The position numbers were made by a program, and so were the translations under genes. DNA of 64,000 bases from Mycolicibacterium litorale (lineage in GTDB: Bacteria; Actinomycetota; Actinomycetes; Mycobacteriales; Mycobacteriaceae): NCBI RefSeq assembly GCF_010731695.1, contig NZ_AP022586.1, forward strand, positions 5,208,001 to 5,272,000, read 5' to 3'. The notes beneath the pieces are model-generated. The model was not told the DNA's origin. It saw only the letters and a list, made by a program, of their open reading frames with translations, and did no database searches. Positions 53,962 through 62,750 of this stretch are shown one piece after another (position 1 is the stretch's first letter; each line of letters begins with the position of its first letter).

Positions 53962-54816
53962 ATGACAGTCGGCGATGGCCGGTCCGCGGAAGCGGCTGCG
54001 ACTGTGTTCGACCGGCGGGCGGGGTTGCGCGAGTTCCTCAGGTCGCGGCGCGCCAGACTCTCTCCCGTCGATGTCGGGTTAGCGCCGGGCGGGCGGCGTC
54101 GCACCCCGGGTCTTCGCCGAGAAGAAGTGGCCACCCTGGCCGGGGTGGGCGTCTCCTGGTACACCTGGCTCGAGCAGGGCAGGGATATCTCGGCGTCTGC
54201 AAGTGTGCTGGACGCGGTCAGCGCAGCTCTGCGCCTCAGCGAGTCCGAGCGCGCACACCTCCACCTGCTCGCCGGAGCCAGTCCGCCGGTCGGTGGGGAT
54301 GTCGACGACAGCCCTGTGCCACCGGAGCTGCTGCAGCTCGTCGCAGCATGGGCCCCGCGTCCGGCGATGCTGCAGGACCGTTACTGGAATCTGTTGGCCA
54401 TCAACTCGGGAACCCGCGAAGTCTTCGGCTACTCCAGCGCAGACCACAACTGTCTGATCAGCTTCTTCACCAACGAGCGGTACCGGGGCGCGTATGTGGA
54501 ATGGTCGGCGGCCGCTCCCGGGGTGGTCGCCGCTTTCCGTGCCGATGCCGGCCGCTACCTGGGGGACCCCAACTTCGCGGAGATCGTCGCCCACTTGAGT
54601 TCCGTGAGTCCCGATTTCGCGGCAATCTGGAACCGCCACGATGTCGGTCCTCATCAGCAGGCTGTCAAAGCGGTCCGTCACCCGGTGGCGGGCGAGCTCG
54701 TATTCGACAAGACCACCCTCACGGTCACCGACCACCCGGAATGGCACCTCGTGTTGTACAACCCCCGTCCGGAAACCGGAACAGACACCCGGCTGTCGGC
54801 ATTGATGGGTCAGTGA
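53962..54816 (+). CDS. XRE-type regulator with MmyB-like ligand domain
   Basis: A 284-residue regulator. Residues 20-95 are an XRE helix-turn-helix: GLREFLRSRRARLSP, RRTPGLRREEVATLAGVGVSWYTWLEQGR, followed by ASVLDAVSAALRLSESERAHL. The C-terminal ~170 residues are MmyB-like (LQDRYWNLLAINSGTREVFG; ETGTD at the end), a PAS-like domain reported to bind lipids in this family. Members usually control an adjacent oxidoreductase, here the divergent LLM gene, consistent with the dyad at 53869-53897. Confidence 0.88.
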   Translation: MTVGDGRSAEAAATVFDRRAGLREFLRSRRARLSPVDVGLAPGGRRRTPGLRREEVATLAGVGVSWYTWLEQGRDISASASVLDAVSAALRLSESERAHLHLLAGASPPVGGDVDDSPVPPELLQLVAAWAPRPAMLQDRYWNLLAINSGTREVFGYSSADHNCLISFFTNERYRGAYVEWSAAAPGVVAAFRADAGRYLGDPNFAEIVAHLSSVSPDFAAIWNRHDVGPHQQAVKAVRHPVAGELVFDKTTLTVTDHPEWHLVLYNPRPETGTDTRLSALMGQ

Positions 54817-54932
54817 CGTCTCCGGTGCCGTGTGCCGGACAACCACGCGCCACCCACCGATTGGCGAACAGGATGAACCGCATCGGAGACCCTGGTGCCA
54901 CTGGCCCGTACCGCACGCGTGAAGATTGAACG

Positions 54933-56192
54933 ATGCCAGCGAGCCCCCAGAGCCTGTGCGCCTTCATCGATGCCTCGCCGTCACCGTTCCACGTCTGCGA
55001 CACCGTCGCGAACCGGCTGCGCGAGGCCGGTTTCACCGAACTCTCCGAAGGCGACGAGTGGCCTTCGGAGGCGGGCGACCACTTCACCGTGCGGGCCGGA
55101 TCGCTGGTGGCGTGGCGGGCCGGCGCTGACCCGCGCGCACCGTTCCGCATCGTCGGCGGTCACACCGACAGCCCCAACCTGCGCGTCAAACAACACCCCG
55201 ACCGATTCGTATCCGGTTGGCGCGTCGTGGCATTGCAGCCCTACGGCGGTGCCTGGCTGAACTCCTGGCTCGACCGCGATCTCGGGATCAGCGGCCGGCT
55301 GTCGATCCGGGTGGGTGACGGCATCGAGCACCGGCTCATCCGTATCGACGATCCGATTCTGCGGGTGCCGCAGTTGGCGATCCATCTCTCCGACGACCGC
55401 AAGGGAGTGACGCTCGATCCGCAGCGCCACGTGAACGCGGTGTGGGGAGTGGGCGGCGCGGCCGGATCCTTCCTCGGGTATGTCGCCGACCGGGCCGGGG
55501 TTTCCGAAGACGCCGTCCTCGCCGCGGACCTGATGACCCACGATCTGACGCCGTCGACGCTGGTGGGCGCCGACCGGGAGCTGGTCAGCGCGCCACGGCT
55601 GGACAACCAGGCGACGTGCTACGCGGGCCTCGAGGCGCTGCTGGCGGCGCAGCCCGACGGCGTGGTCCCGGTGTTGGCGCTCTTCGACCACGAGGAGGTC
55701 GGCTCCACCTCCGATCACGGAGCTCAGTCCGAACTACTGCCCACGGTGCTGGAGCGGATCACCTTGGCTGCCGGCGGGCATCGTGAGGATCTGCTGCGGC
55801 GGATGTCGGGATCCATGGTGGCGTCGGGCGACATGGCGCACGCGACTCATCCCAACTACCCGGAGCGCCACGAACCCGGCCACCTGATCGAGGTCAACGG
55901 CGGACCGGTGCTCAAGGTGCAGCCCAATCTGCGATACGCCACTGACGGCCGCACCGCGGCGGCGTTCGCGCTGGCGTGCGCCCAGGCCGGCGTCCCCATG
56001 CAGCGCTACGAACACCGCGCGGATCTCCCGTGCGGATCGACGATCGGCCCGATGACGTCGGCGCGCACCGGGATCCCCACCGTGGACGTCGGTGCGGCCC
56101 AGTTGGCCATGCATTCGGCGCGAGAACTCATGGGTGCAGACGATGTCGCGGCCTATTCCGCATCGTTGCAGGCGTTTTTGTCACCGGCCTGA
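54933..56192 (+). CDS. pepC: M18 family aminopeptidase (aspartyl aminopeptidase type)
   Basis: A 419-residue di-zinc aminopeptidase that clips N-terminal, often acidic, residues. [14 protein letters not shown] carries the first metal His-Asp. [16 protein letters not shown] carries the Glu pair. [18 protein letters not shown] supplies further ligands near residue 300, and [23 protein letters not shown] forms the C-terminal motif. It is soluble and matches Rv0800 in place and length. It may be separate from the following VOC gene, which has its own -10. Confidence 0.94.
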   Translation: MPASPQSLCAFIDASPSPFHVCDTVANRLREAGFTELSEGDEWPSEAGDHFTVRAGSLVAWRAGADPRAPFRIVGGHTDSPNLRVKQHPDRFVSGWRVVALQPYGGAWLNSWLDRDLGISGRLSIRVGDGIEHRLIRIDDPILRVPQLAIHLSDDRKGVTLDPQRHVNAVWGVGGAAGSFLGYVADRAGVSEDAVLAADLMTHDLTPSTLVGADRELVSAPRLDNQATCYAGLEALLAAQPDGVVPVLALFDHEEVGSTSDHGAQSELLPTVLERITLAAGGHREDLLRRMSGSMVASGDMAHATHPNYPERHEPGHLIEVNGGPVLKVQPNLRYATDGRTAAAFALACAQAGVPMQRYEHRADLPCGSTIGPMTSARTGIPTVDVGAAQLAMHSARELMGADDVAAYSASLQAFLSPA

Positions 56193-56194
56193 TC

Positions 56195-56200
56195 TATCGT
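56195..56200 (+). promoter_or_regulatory. -10 hexamer of the VOC gene
   Basis: TATCGT with seven bases to the ATG at 56208; leaderless. Confidence 0.5.
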
Positions 56201-56207
56201 CGGCGCC

Positions 56208-56555
56208 ATGGCGATGACTGTGGAGATGATCACTGTCGACTGCACCGACCCCGACGTTCTGGCGGCCTGGTGGGCCGAGGCCGCCGGTGGCGAGGTGAGT
56301 GCTTTCGCGCCGGGCGAGTTCGTCGTCGTCATACGAGAGAGCGGACCGCGGCTGGGCTTCCAGAAGGTGCCCGATGTGACCCCCGGCAAGAACCGCGTGC
56401 ACGTCGACTTCACCGCGGGGGACGTCGAGGCGGAGGTGACGCGGCTCGTCGGGCTGGGTGCGTCGGAGCGGGGCAGGCACAGCTTCGGTGCGGACTTCAG
56501 CTGGGTCGTGCTCGCCGATCCGGAGGGCAACGAGTTCTGCGTCGCAGGTGCCTGA
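56208..56555 (+). CDS. VOC family protein (glyoxalase/bleomycin-resistance fold)
   Basis: A 115-residue single-repeat VOC protein: ITVDCTDPDVLAAWWAEA at the start, NRVHVDFTAGDVEAEV in the middle, and LADPEGNEFCVAG at the end. It should dimerise to form a metal site. The substrate is unknown. It corresponds to Rv0801, next to the aminopeptidase. Confidence 0.87.
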   Translation: MAMTVEMITVDCTDPDVLAAWWAEAAGGEVSAFAPGEFVVVIRESGPRLGFQKVPDVTPGKNRVHVDFTAGDVEAEVTRLVGLGASERGRHSFGADFSWVVLADPEGNEFCVAGA

Positions 56556-56897
56556 CCCTCAGCTGTGTGTTTGCTGGGAGGTCTCTGGTGCGTCGGCATC
56601 GGCGAGTGGCGCCAGCTGACGGCGGCGGAAATACTCAGGTTGCGTCCGCAGAGACTGTGACCTGAATCTTCGGCGACGTTCCGCGCGAACAGCAAATGAC
56701 GGTTGATGAGGGAAGGTAACCCTGGCGGTCGGCAGCAACCGTTGGTTCGACGAGCTCACCAAAAGGTGTCATCGAAGCCTGTGTTCTGCGTCCCGTGCTC
56801 ACTCCGGGCTGGAGCTCACGACACGTGCGCCGGGACTCCGGCGATCGGGGAGCCGAAGGTCCAAGATCATCCGATCAGCAAAATCAGCGCACCGTCT

Positions 56898-56924
56898 GAC
56901 CTGCCGATCGGAAAACGGCAGGTC
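56898..56924. repeat. hairpin in the 501-bp intergenic region
   Basis: Perfect 9-bp arms GACCTGCCG and CGGCAGGTC around the loop ATCGGAAAA. It lies about 130 bp before the PE-PPE-domain gene. Role unknown: operator, RNA structure or terminator. Confidence 0.5.
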
Positions 56925-57013
56925 GTTGCGACCGCAACCGGATGCCTTACTTGCTATCGCAACGGTCTCTCAGTTCGTTCTCAGCTGTTTTTCATGTTTT
57001 CTCAGGTGCGTGT

Positions 57014-57019
57014 TACCTT
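57014..57019 (+). promoter_or_regulatory. -10 hexamer of the PE-PPE-domain gene
   Basis: TACCTT, with a leader of about 30 nt that carries GAGGGGAG five bases before the GTG at 57057; here the mRNA is leadered. Confidence 0.5.
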
Positions 57020-57056
57020 CGTCACAGCGCGATGAAGGTTGCTGAGGGGAGCGGTC

Positions 57057-59090
57057 GTGGCGAAGCATCGGAACAGGCACGTGGGTAGGCGGATGAAGAA
57101 GGCCGCCGTCATGGGCGGTGTCGCGGCGACATCGGCCGCGATGACGATGGGGCTGACGGCTCCGTCGGCAAGTGCGCTCCCGCTCATCGAGGCGCGCGCG
57201 GTCAGCGCGGACGTGCAGAACCTGGCGCTCACCGACGCGCTCACTCTCGGGCCGCTCCTCGAGGCGCTGGGCGTGAACCTGTCGTCCATCAACGGTCCGC
57301 TCGACGCGCTGGAGTTGGCCGGCATCAACCTGGTCACCACCGGCCCGCCGTTCGGGCTCGCCGCGCTGTTCGGGCTCAACCTGGGGTACGTGCCGGCATT
57401 GCCGCCGCTGATCGTCGATGAGGTGACCGGCACCGACACAGTGGTCGACGGTGCGGCACTCGCCGCGGTGCTCGGTCCGCTGCTGTCCCAGCTTCTGGGC
57501 CCCGCCGGTGGCGCACTGGCGCCCGTGCTGGGCGGGATCCTCGGTGGCGCCCGGGTTCCGGTCGTGATCGGATTCGGGCTCGGTTCGCTGGCGGCCGGGA
57601 TCGCCTATCCGCAGATCGCGGAGTACTTCACCGAGACGGATCCGTCGCCGCGCACGATCCTGCCGCTGATCCTGCTGCGCAACCCGGGCCGCGCTGACGG
57701 CGGCATCGTGGCGCGGGCGTTCCCGCTGCTCGATCCGTTCCTGCGGATCTTCGGGTACGACAGCGTCGTCACGCCCGAGGTCGAGAGCAACGGCAGCATC
57801 CTGCCGTCCCCGTTGCCGCCGCCGTTCCCGCAGAACAATTCGTTCATCCCGATCAAGATCGATGCCACCGTCGAGTACGACACCCTGTCCGACTTCCCCT
57901 CGTGGCCGAACCCCTTCTCGCTGGTCAACTCCGGGGCAGCGTTCCTCTTCCCGACGTACATCCTGCGGGGCGCTGATGTCGGCGCGCTCGGGGACCAGAT
58001 CGACGTGACCGGACTGCTCGGTGAGCTGTTGAGCCCGACCGGCGGCACGCCGAACATCTTCCTCACGGTGCCGGTCGATCGCCTACCGGTCCTGGAGCCG
58101 TTCCGCTATCCGACCGACATCGCGAACTTCTTCACCGGTGGCGTCTTCGGCTTCACCAACCCGTTCGCCGACGCGATCGAGCCGGCGCTGAAGATCCTCA
58201 CCAACCTGGGCTACACGAACGTCACCCAGGACATGACCGACCGGCTGAACCCGTATCCGCGGGACTTCACCGACAACTTCGGTGACGGATCGCTGGTGAA
58301 CGGCGAGCCCGGCGGCGTGCCGTTCTTCACGGTGCCGCAGAACGTCGACTGGGGTCAGGTCCCGGGGGACCTGGCAGAGGCGTTCTTCGCCGGCGTCCAG
58401 GATGCGTTCTTCTACGGCGGAATCCCCGGCGTGCGTGGGCCGCTCGGCGGAGTCGCCAACCCCATCGCGGTCCTGGCGGATCTGCTCGGCCTGCCCAGCG
58501 GCCTCGGCGGCCTCGCCGACCGGATCCCGGGTCTGGGCGACGCGCTCGCCGATCTGCAGGAGACGATCGGGGACGTCCTCGACGACCTCGATCTCGACCT
58601 GCCGGGTCTGCCGAACCCGCCAGGGCCGATCACCGTGCCGAACCCCCTCCAGCAGGGCGAGGAGGAGGCCAACCTGCTGAGCTCAACCCCGGGTTCAGAA
58701 ACGTTGCAGCGCAACGCATCCGTCGACAGCATCACCCCGACGGCCAAAGGCGCCCCCGACACCGTCGAAGGCAACGCCGAGACGGGTGAGCAGAGCGGTG
58801 ACCCGGCCGCGGTCGTGCCTGAAGAAGGCGGCGGCTCGGGCGCCACCACCGGTCCTCAGCTGCGCGGCGGCCAGTTCGGCACGGCGCTGCGCGAGGCCGG
58901 TGAGCGGGTGGAGGACTCGATCAACGAAGCGGGCAAGCGGATCAACGACGCCGTCGTCGGCACCCAGAAGACGCTCACCAAGGTCTTCACGCCGAAGAGG
59001 CCCACGGTCAAGCAGGACGACGCACCGCAGACCGACACCACCGCCAACGACGCGCAGAACGAGAACGACAACAACGACGAGGCGGCCTAG
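57057..59090 (+). CDS. secreted PE-PPE-domain protein lacking the catalytic serine
   Basis: A 677-residue exported protein. The signal peptide follows a basic start (AKHRNRHVGRRMKK) with cleavage after ASA near residue 40. Residues about 150-420 match the PE-PPE (PF08237) alpha/beta-hydrolase: LLRNPGRADGGIVARAFPLLDP, IDATVEYDTLSDFPSWPNPFSL, LEPFRYPTDIANFFTGG. At the nucleophile elbow (GxSxG/S in active members) it reads GFGLGS at residues 172-177, so Ser is replaced by Gly. There is no PE or PPE N-terminal domain. The last ~180 residues are low-complexity, Asp/Asn/Thr-rich, with one amphipathic helix. GTG is supported by GAGGGGAG. Confidence 0.8.
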   Translation: MAKHRNRHVGRRMKKAAVMGGVAATSAAMTMGLTAPSASALPLIEARAVSADVQNLALTDALTLGPLLEALGVNLSSINGPLDALELAGINLVTTGPPFGLAALFGLNLGYVPALPPLIVDEVTGTDTVVDGAALAAVLGPLLSQLLGPAGGALAPVLGGILGGARVPVVIGFGLGSLAAGIAYPQIAEYFTETDPSPRTILPLILLRNPGRADGGIVARAFPLLDPFLRIFGYDSVVTPEVESNGSILPSPLPPPFPQNNSFIPIKIDATVEYDTLSDFPSWPNPFSLVNSGAAFLFPTYILRGADVGALGDQIDVTGLLGELLSPTGGTPNIFLTVPVDRLPVLEPFRYPTDIANFFTGGVFGFTNPFADAIEPALKILTNLGYTNVTQDMTDRLNPYPRDFTDNFGDGSLVNGEPGGVPFFTVPQNVDWGQVPGDLAEAFFAGVQDAFFYGGIPGVRGPLGGVANPIAVLADLLGLPSGLGGLADRIPGLGDALADLQETIGDVLDDLDLDLPGLPNPPGPITVPNPLQQGEEEANLLSSTPGSETLQRNASVDSITPTAKGAPDTVEGNAETGEQSGDPAAVVPEEGGGSGATTGPQLRGGQFGTALREAGERVEDSINEAGKRINDAVVGTQKTLTKVFTPKRPTVKQDDAPQTDTTANDAQNENDNNDEAA

Positions 59091-59108
59091 CCGCCTCACG
59101 CGAGACAC

Positions 59109-59163
59109 AAGGCCTCCTGCCGCCGGCCATGAGGGGGACAGAGCCGGACCGGCAGGAGGTCTT
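59109..59163 (+). promoter_or_regulatory. long stem covering the antiporter ribosome site
   Basis: AAGGCCTCCTGCCG (59109-59122) pairs with CGGCAGGAGGTCTT (59150-59163), 14 pairs with one G-U, around a 27-nt loop. The ribosome site AGGAGG (59154-59159) of the antiporter lies inside the right arm. Confidence 0.6.
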
Positions 59164-59168
59164 GTCGC

Positions 59169-60443
59169 GTGTCAGGGCGCGAACCGCCACAGCCTGGAAA
59201 GATCGCCGCCGTGCTGCTGTCTCTCGTCGCGGTCTCCGCCGTGCTCGCCGGGTGGGCGGTGCTGGCCCGCCGCATGGAGCTCTGGCGCCTCACCGCGCCG
59301 ATGGTGATCGTCCTGGCCGGTGTGGTGATCGGCCTCGCGACCTCCGACCGGGTGGCCGACACCCTCAACACCGAGATCGCCGAACACGTCGCCGAGATCA
59401 TCCTCGCCATCCTGCTCTTCGTCGACGCCACCGATGTGCGAGGTGGCCTGCTCGGCCACGAACCGAAGGCCGCCCTGCGGATCCTGTTCGTCGCGCTGCC
59501 GGTGAGCATCGGCACCGCCCTGCTGTTCGGATTGTGGCTGCTGCCCGGTTCCTCATGGGCCGTGCTGCTGGTGATCGCCTGCATCGTCGTGCCGATCGAC
59601 TTCGCGCCGGTGTCGTCGATCCTGCGGGACCGGCGCGTGCCCGAGCGGGTGCGCAACGTGCTCAACGTGGAGGCCGGCTACAACGACGGCATCGTGTCGC
59701 CGCTGTTCATCTTCGCGCTGGTGCTCGCCGACCAGGACACCCGCGTCGACACCCCGCTGCAGGCGCTGGAGGCGGCGGTGCCGCAGGCCGCCAAAGCCAT
59801 CGTCATCGGCCTGACGGTCGGCGCCGCCCTCGCGCTTGCGGCCAACGCCGCGCAGACCCGCGGCTGGATGACCATCCAGTCCAAGCGGCTCGTGCTGGTG
59901 GCCGCGCCGCTGCTGGCGTTCGGGCTGAGCCTGGCGATCGACGGCAACGGATTCGTGTCGGCGTTCGTGTGCGGGATCGTCTTCAAATACCTGCGTCACT
60001 CCGACGACATCCGGCGTGACCTCGAACTCGTCGACGACGTCGGCTTCCTGCTGGCGGTGGGCATGTGGTTCGCGTTCGGGGCGACGGCCGTGGCGATACT
60101 CGAGGACGGGGTGCCGATCGGCACGGTGGTGTTCTGCCTGGCGGCGCTCACCGTCGTGCGCATAGGCCCGGTGGCCGCCGGCCTGATCGGCACCCGGTTC
60201 AGCCTGCCGGAACGACTGCTCGTCGGCGGCCTCGGCCCCCGGGGCACCACGTCGATCGTCTTCGGCCTGCTCGCGTTCAACGTGCTGGACGGCAGCGACG
60301 AGACCACCGTGGGGTTGGTGGTCGTGCTGTGCGTTCTCGGCAGCGTCATCCTGCACGGCGTCACCGCGCCCGCCGCCGCCCACACCTACGCCGCGCGGGA
60401 GGGTTCCTCCCGCGACGAGGAGCACAGCCGCCCGGGGAAATAG
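59169..60443 (+). CDS. cation:proton antiporter (CPA1/NhaP type)
   Basis: A 424-residue antiporter with about 12 helices. FVDATDVRGGLLG is the first acid-containing segment and VPIDFAPVSSILRDRRVPERV the second. VEAGYNDGIVSPLFIFAL carries the ND pair of the ion site, and GPRGTTSIVFGLLAFN the conserved late Arg. It exchanges Na+ or K+ for protons at the inner membrane. The start is GTG, with AGGAGG nine bases upstream sequestered in a stem. The stop codon TAG is also the start of the purL -10 box. Confidence 0.88.
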   Translation: MSGREPPQPGKIAAVLLSLVAVSAVLAGWAVLARRMELWRLTAPMVIVLAGVVIGLATSDRVADTLNTEIAEHVAEIILAILLFVDATDVRGGLLGHEPKAALRILFVALPVSIGTALLFGLWLLPGSSWAVLLVIACIVVPIDFAPVSSILRDRRVPERVRNVLNVEAGYNDGIVSPLFIFALVLADQDTRVDTPLQALEAAVPQAAKAIVIGLTVGAALALAANAAQTRGWMTIQSKRLVLVAAPLLAFGLSLAIDGNGFVSAFVCGIVFKYLRHSDDIRRDLELVDDVGFLLAVGMWFAFGATAVAILEDGVPIGTVVFCLAALTVVRIGPVAAGLIGTRFSLPERLLVGGLGPRGTTSIVFGLLAFNVLDGSDETTVGLVVVLCVLGSVILHGVTAPAAAHTYAAREGSSRDEEHSRPGK

Positions 60444-60446
60444 ACT
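60441..60446 (+). promoter_or_regulatory. -10 hexamer of purL, overlapping the antiporter stop
   Basis: TAGACT with six bases to the GTG at 60453. The first three bases are the antiporter stop codon; leaderless. Confidence 0.6.
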
Positions 60447-60452
60447 GTCTGC

Positions 60453-62750
60453 GTGACGCAGGAGCTTGCCCCCACGCTGGACACCGTCGAGCGTGCCGCA
60501 GCCACCCCAGACCAACCGCAACCGTTCCGTGAACTGGGCCTCAAGGACGACGAGTACCAGCGCATTCGCGACATCCTCGGCCGCAGGCCCACCGACGCCG
60601 AGCTCGCGATGTACTCGGTGATGTGGAGCGAGCACTGCTCGTACAAATCCTCCAAGGTGCATCTGCGTTACTTCGGGGAGACCACCACCGATGAGATGCG
60701 CGCCACGATGCTCGCCGGGATCGGCGAGAACGCCGGCGTCGTCGACATCGGCGACGGCTGGGCGGTGACCTTCAAGGTCGAGTCCCACAACCACCCGTCC
60801 TACGTCGAGCCCTATCAGGGCGCGGCCACCGGCGTCGGCGGCATCGTCCGCGACATCATGGCGATGGGCGCCCGTCCGGTCGCGGTGATGGACCAGCTCC
60901 GCTTCGGCGCCGCCGACGCCCCCGACACCAAGCGGGTCCTCGACGGCGTGGTGCGCGGCGTCGGCGGCTACGGGAACTCACTGGGTCTGCCGAACATCGG
61001 CGGCGAGACCGTGTTCGACCCGTCCTACGCGGGCAACCCTCTCGTCAACGCGCTGTGCGTCGGCGCGATGCGCAAAGAGGACCTGCACCTCGCGTTCGCG
61101 TCGGGCTCGGGCAACAAGATCATCCTGTTCGGTGCGCGCACGGGCCTCGACGGCATCGGCGGCGTGTCGGTGCTGGCCAGCGAGACCTTCGGCGGTGACG
61201 AGGGCAGCGGCCCCGGCCGCAAGAAGCTGCCTTCGGTGCAGGTCGGTGATCCCTTCATGGAGAAGGTGCTCATCGAGTGCTGCCTGGAGCTGTACGCGGC
61301 GGGTCTCGTCGTCGGCATCCAGGACCTCGGCGGCGCCGGATTGTCCTGTGCGACATCCGAACTCGCATCCGCCGGTGACGGCGGCATGCACGTCGACCTC
61401 GACCAGGTCCCGCTGCGCGCGGCCAATATGACGCCCGCGGAGATCCTGTCGAGCGAATCGCAGGAACGCATGTGCGCGGTGGTCACCCCCGACAACGTCG
61501 AGGCGTTCCTCGCGGTCTGCCGCAAGTGGGAGGTGCAGGCACGGGTGATCGGCGAGGTCACCGACGGGGATCGGCTGGTCATCACCTGGCACGGCGAGAC
61601 CGTCGTCGACGTGCCGCCGCGCACCGTCGCCCACGAAGGACCGGTGTACGAGCGCCCCGTCGCCCGGCCGGGAACCCAGGACGCGCTGAACGCCGACACC
61701 TCGGCCGGGATCCCGCGGCCCACCACCGACGACGAGCTGCGCGCCACCCTGCTGGCCATGGTCGGCAGCCCGCACCTGTGCAGCCGCGGCTACATCACCG
61801 AACAGTACGACCGCTACGTGCGCGGCAACACCGTGCTGGCCGAACACGCCGACGGCGGTGTGTTGCGCATAGACGAAGCCACCGGACGCGGAATCGCCGT
61901 CTCGACCGACGCCTCCGGGCGCTACACCGCACTCGATCCGTACACCGGCGCCCAACTCGCGCTCGCGGAGGCCTACCGCAACGTCGCGGTCACCGGCGCG
62001 ACGCCGGTCGCGGTCACCAACTGCCTGAACTTCGGCTCACCGGAGGATCCGGGCGTCATGTGGCAGTTCAGCCAGGCGGTGCGCGGACTCGCCGACGGCT
62101 GTGCGGCCCTTGGCATTCCGGTGACCGGCGGCAACGTCAGCTTCTACAACCAGACCGGAAGTACCGCCATCCTGCCCACCCCGGTGGTGGGTGTGCTCGG
62201 GGTGATCGACGACGTCAAGCGGCGCATCCCGACCGGGCTCGGTACCGAACCGGGTGAGACGCTGATCCTGCTCGGCGACACCCGCGACGAATTCGACGGG
62301 TCGATCTGGGCGCAGGTGACCGCAGGCCACCTCGGCGGCCTGCCCCCCAAGGTCGACCTCGAGCGGGAGAAGCTGCTCGCCGACGTGCTCACCGCCGCGT
62401 CCCGCGACGGGTTGGTGTCCGCCGCACACGATCTCAGCGAAGGCGGCCTGATCCAAGCGGTGGTGGAAGCCGCCCTGGCCGGCGAGACCGGATGCCGCAT
62501 CCTGCTTCCCGAAGGCGCCGACCCGTTCGTCGCACTCTTCAGCGAGTCGGCCGGCCGGGTGCTGGTCGCGGTGCCCCGCACCGAGGAGAGCCGGTTCCGG
62601 TCGATGTGCGAAGCACGCGGCCTACCCGCCACGCGCATCGGCGTGGTGGATCCGGGCAGCGACGCGGTCGAGGTGCAGGGCCACTTCTCGGTGACGCTGG
62701 CAGAACTGCGCACCACCTCCGAGGGCGTGCTGCCCGGACTGTTCGGGTGA
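60453..62750 (+). CDS. purL: phosphoribosylformylglycinamidine synthase subunit II
   Basis: A 765-residue synthetase subunit of FGAM synthase (small PurL type that works with PurS and PurQ). [19 protein letters not shown] opens the catalytic part. [39 protein letters not shown] is the ATP and FGAR site. [21 protein letters not shown] and [17 protein letters not shown] complete the duplicated AIRS-like halves. It has its own leaderless promoter, about 7.6 kb from purSQ. Its stop overlaps the next start (GTGA). Confidence 0.97.
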   Translation: MTQELAPTLDTVERAAATPDQPQPFRELGLKDDEYQRIRDILGRRPTDAELAMYSVMWSEHCSYKSSKVHLRYFGETTTDEMRATMLAGIGENAGVVDIGDGWAVTFKVESHNHPSYVEPYQGAATGVGGIVRDIMAMGARPVAVMDQLRFGAADAPDTKRVLDGVVRGVGGYGNSLGLPNIGGETVFDPSYAGNPLVNALCVGAMRKEDLHLAFASGSGNKIILFGARTGLDGIGGVSVLASETFGGDEGSGPGRKKLPSVQVGDPFMEKVLIECCLELYAAGLVVGIQDLGGAGLSCATSELASAGDGGMHVDLDQVPLRAANMTPAEILSSESQERMCAVVTPDNVEAFLAVCRKWEVQARVIGEVTDGDRLVITWHGETVVDVPPRTVAHEGPVYERPVARPGTQDALNADTSAGIPRPTTDDELRATLLAMVGSPHLCSRGYITEQYDRYVRGNTVLAEHADGGVLRIDEATGRGIAVSTDASGRYTALDPYTGAQLALAEAYRNVAVTGATPVAVTNCLNFGSPEDPGVMWQFSQAVRGLADGCAALGIPVTGGNVSFYNQTGSTAILPTPVVGVLGVIDDVKRRIPTGLGTEPGETLILLGDTRDEFDGSIWAQVTAGHLGGLPPKVDLEREKLLADVLTAASRDGLVSAAHDLSEGGLIQAVVEAALAGETGCRILLPEGADPFVALFSESAGRVLVAVPRTEESRFRSMCEARGLPATRIGVVDPGSDAVEVQGHFSVTLAELRTTSEGVLPGLFG

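Larger units (their letters stand above)
56556..57056. other. 501-bp intergenic region, no gene recognised
   Basis: This is the only gene-free stretch over 300 bp. It is less GC-rich than its surroundings towards the right (T-rich stretch near 56965-57000 with repeated TCTCAG). A 9-bp hairpin, GACCTGCCG/CGGCAGGTC, lies at 56898-56924. A TACCTT -10 candidate (57014-57019) serves the next gene. No open frame here looks coding. A small RNA cannot be excluded from sequence alone. Confidence 0.6.
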
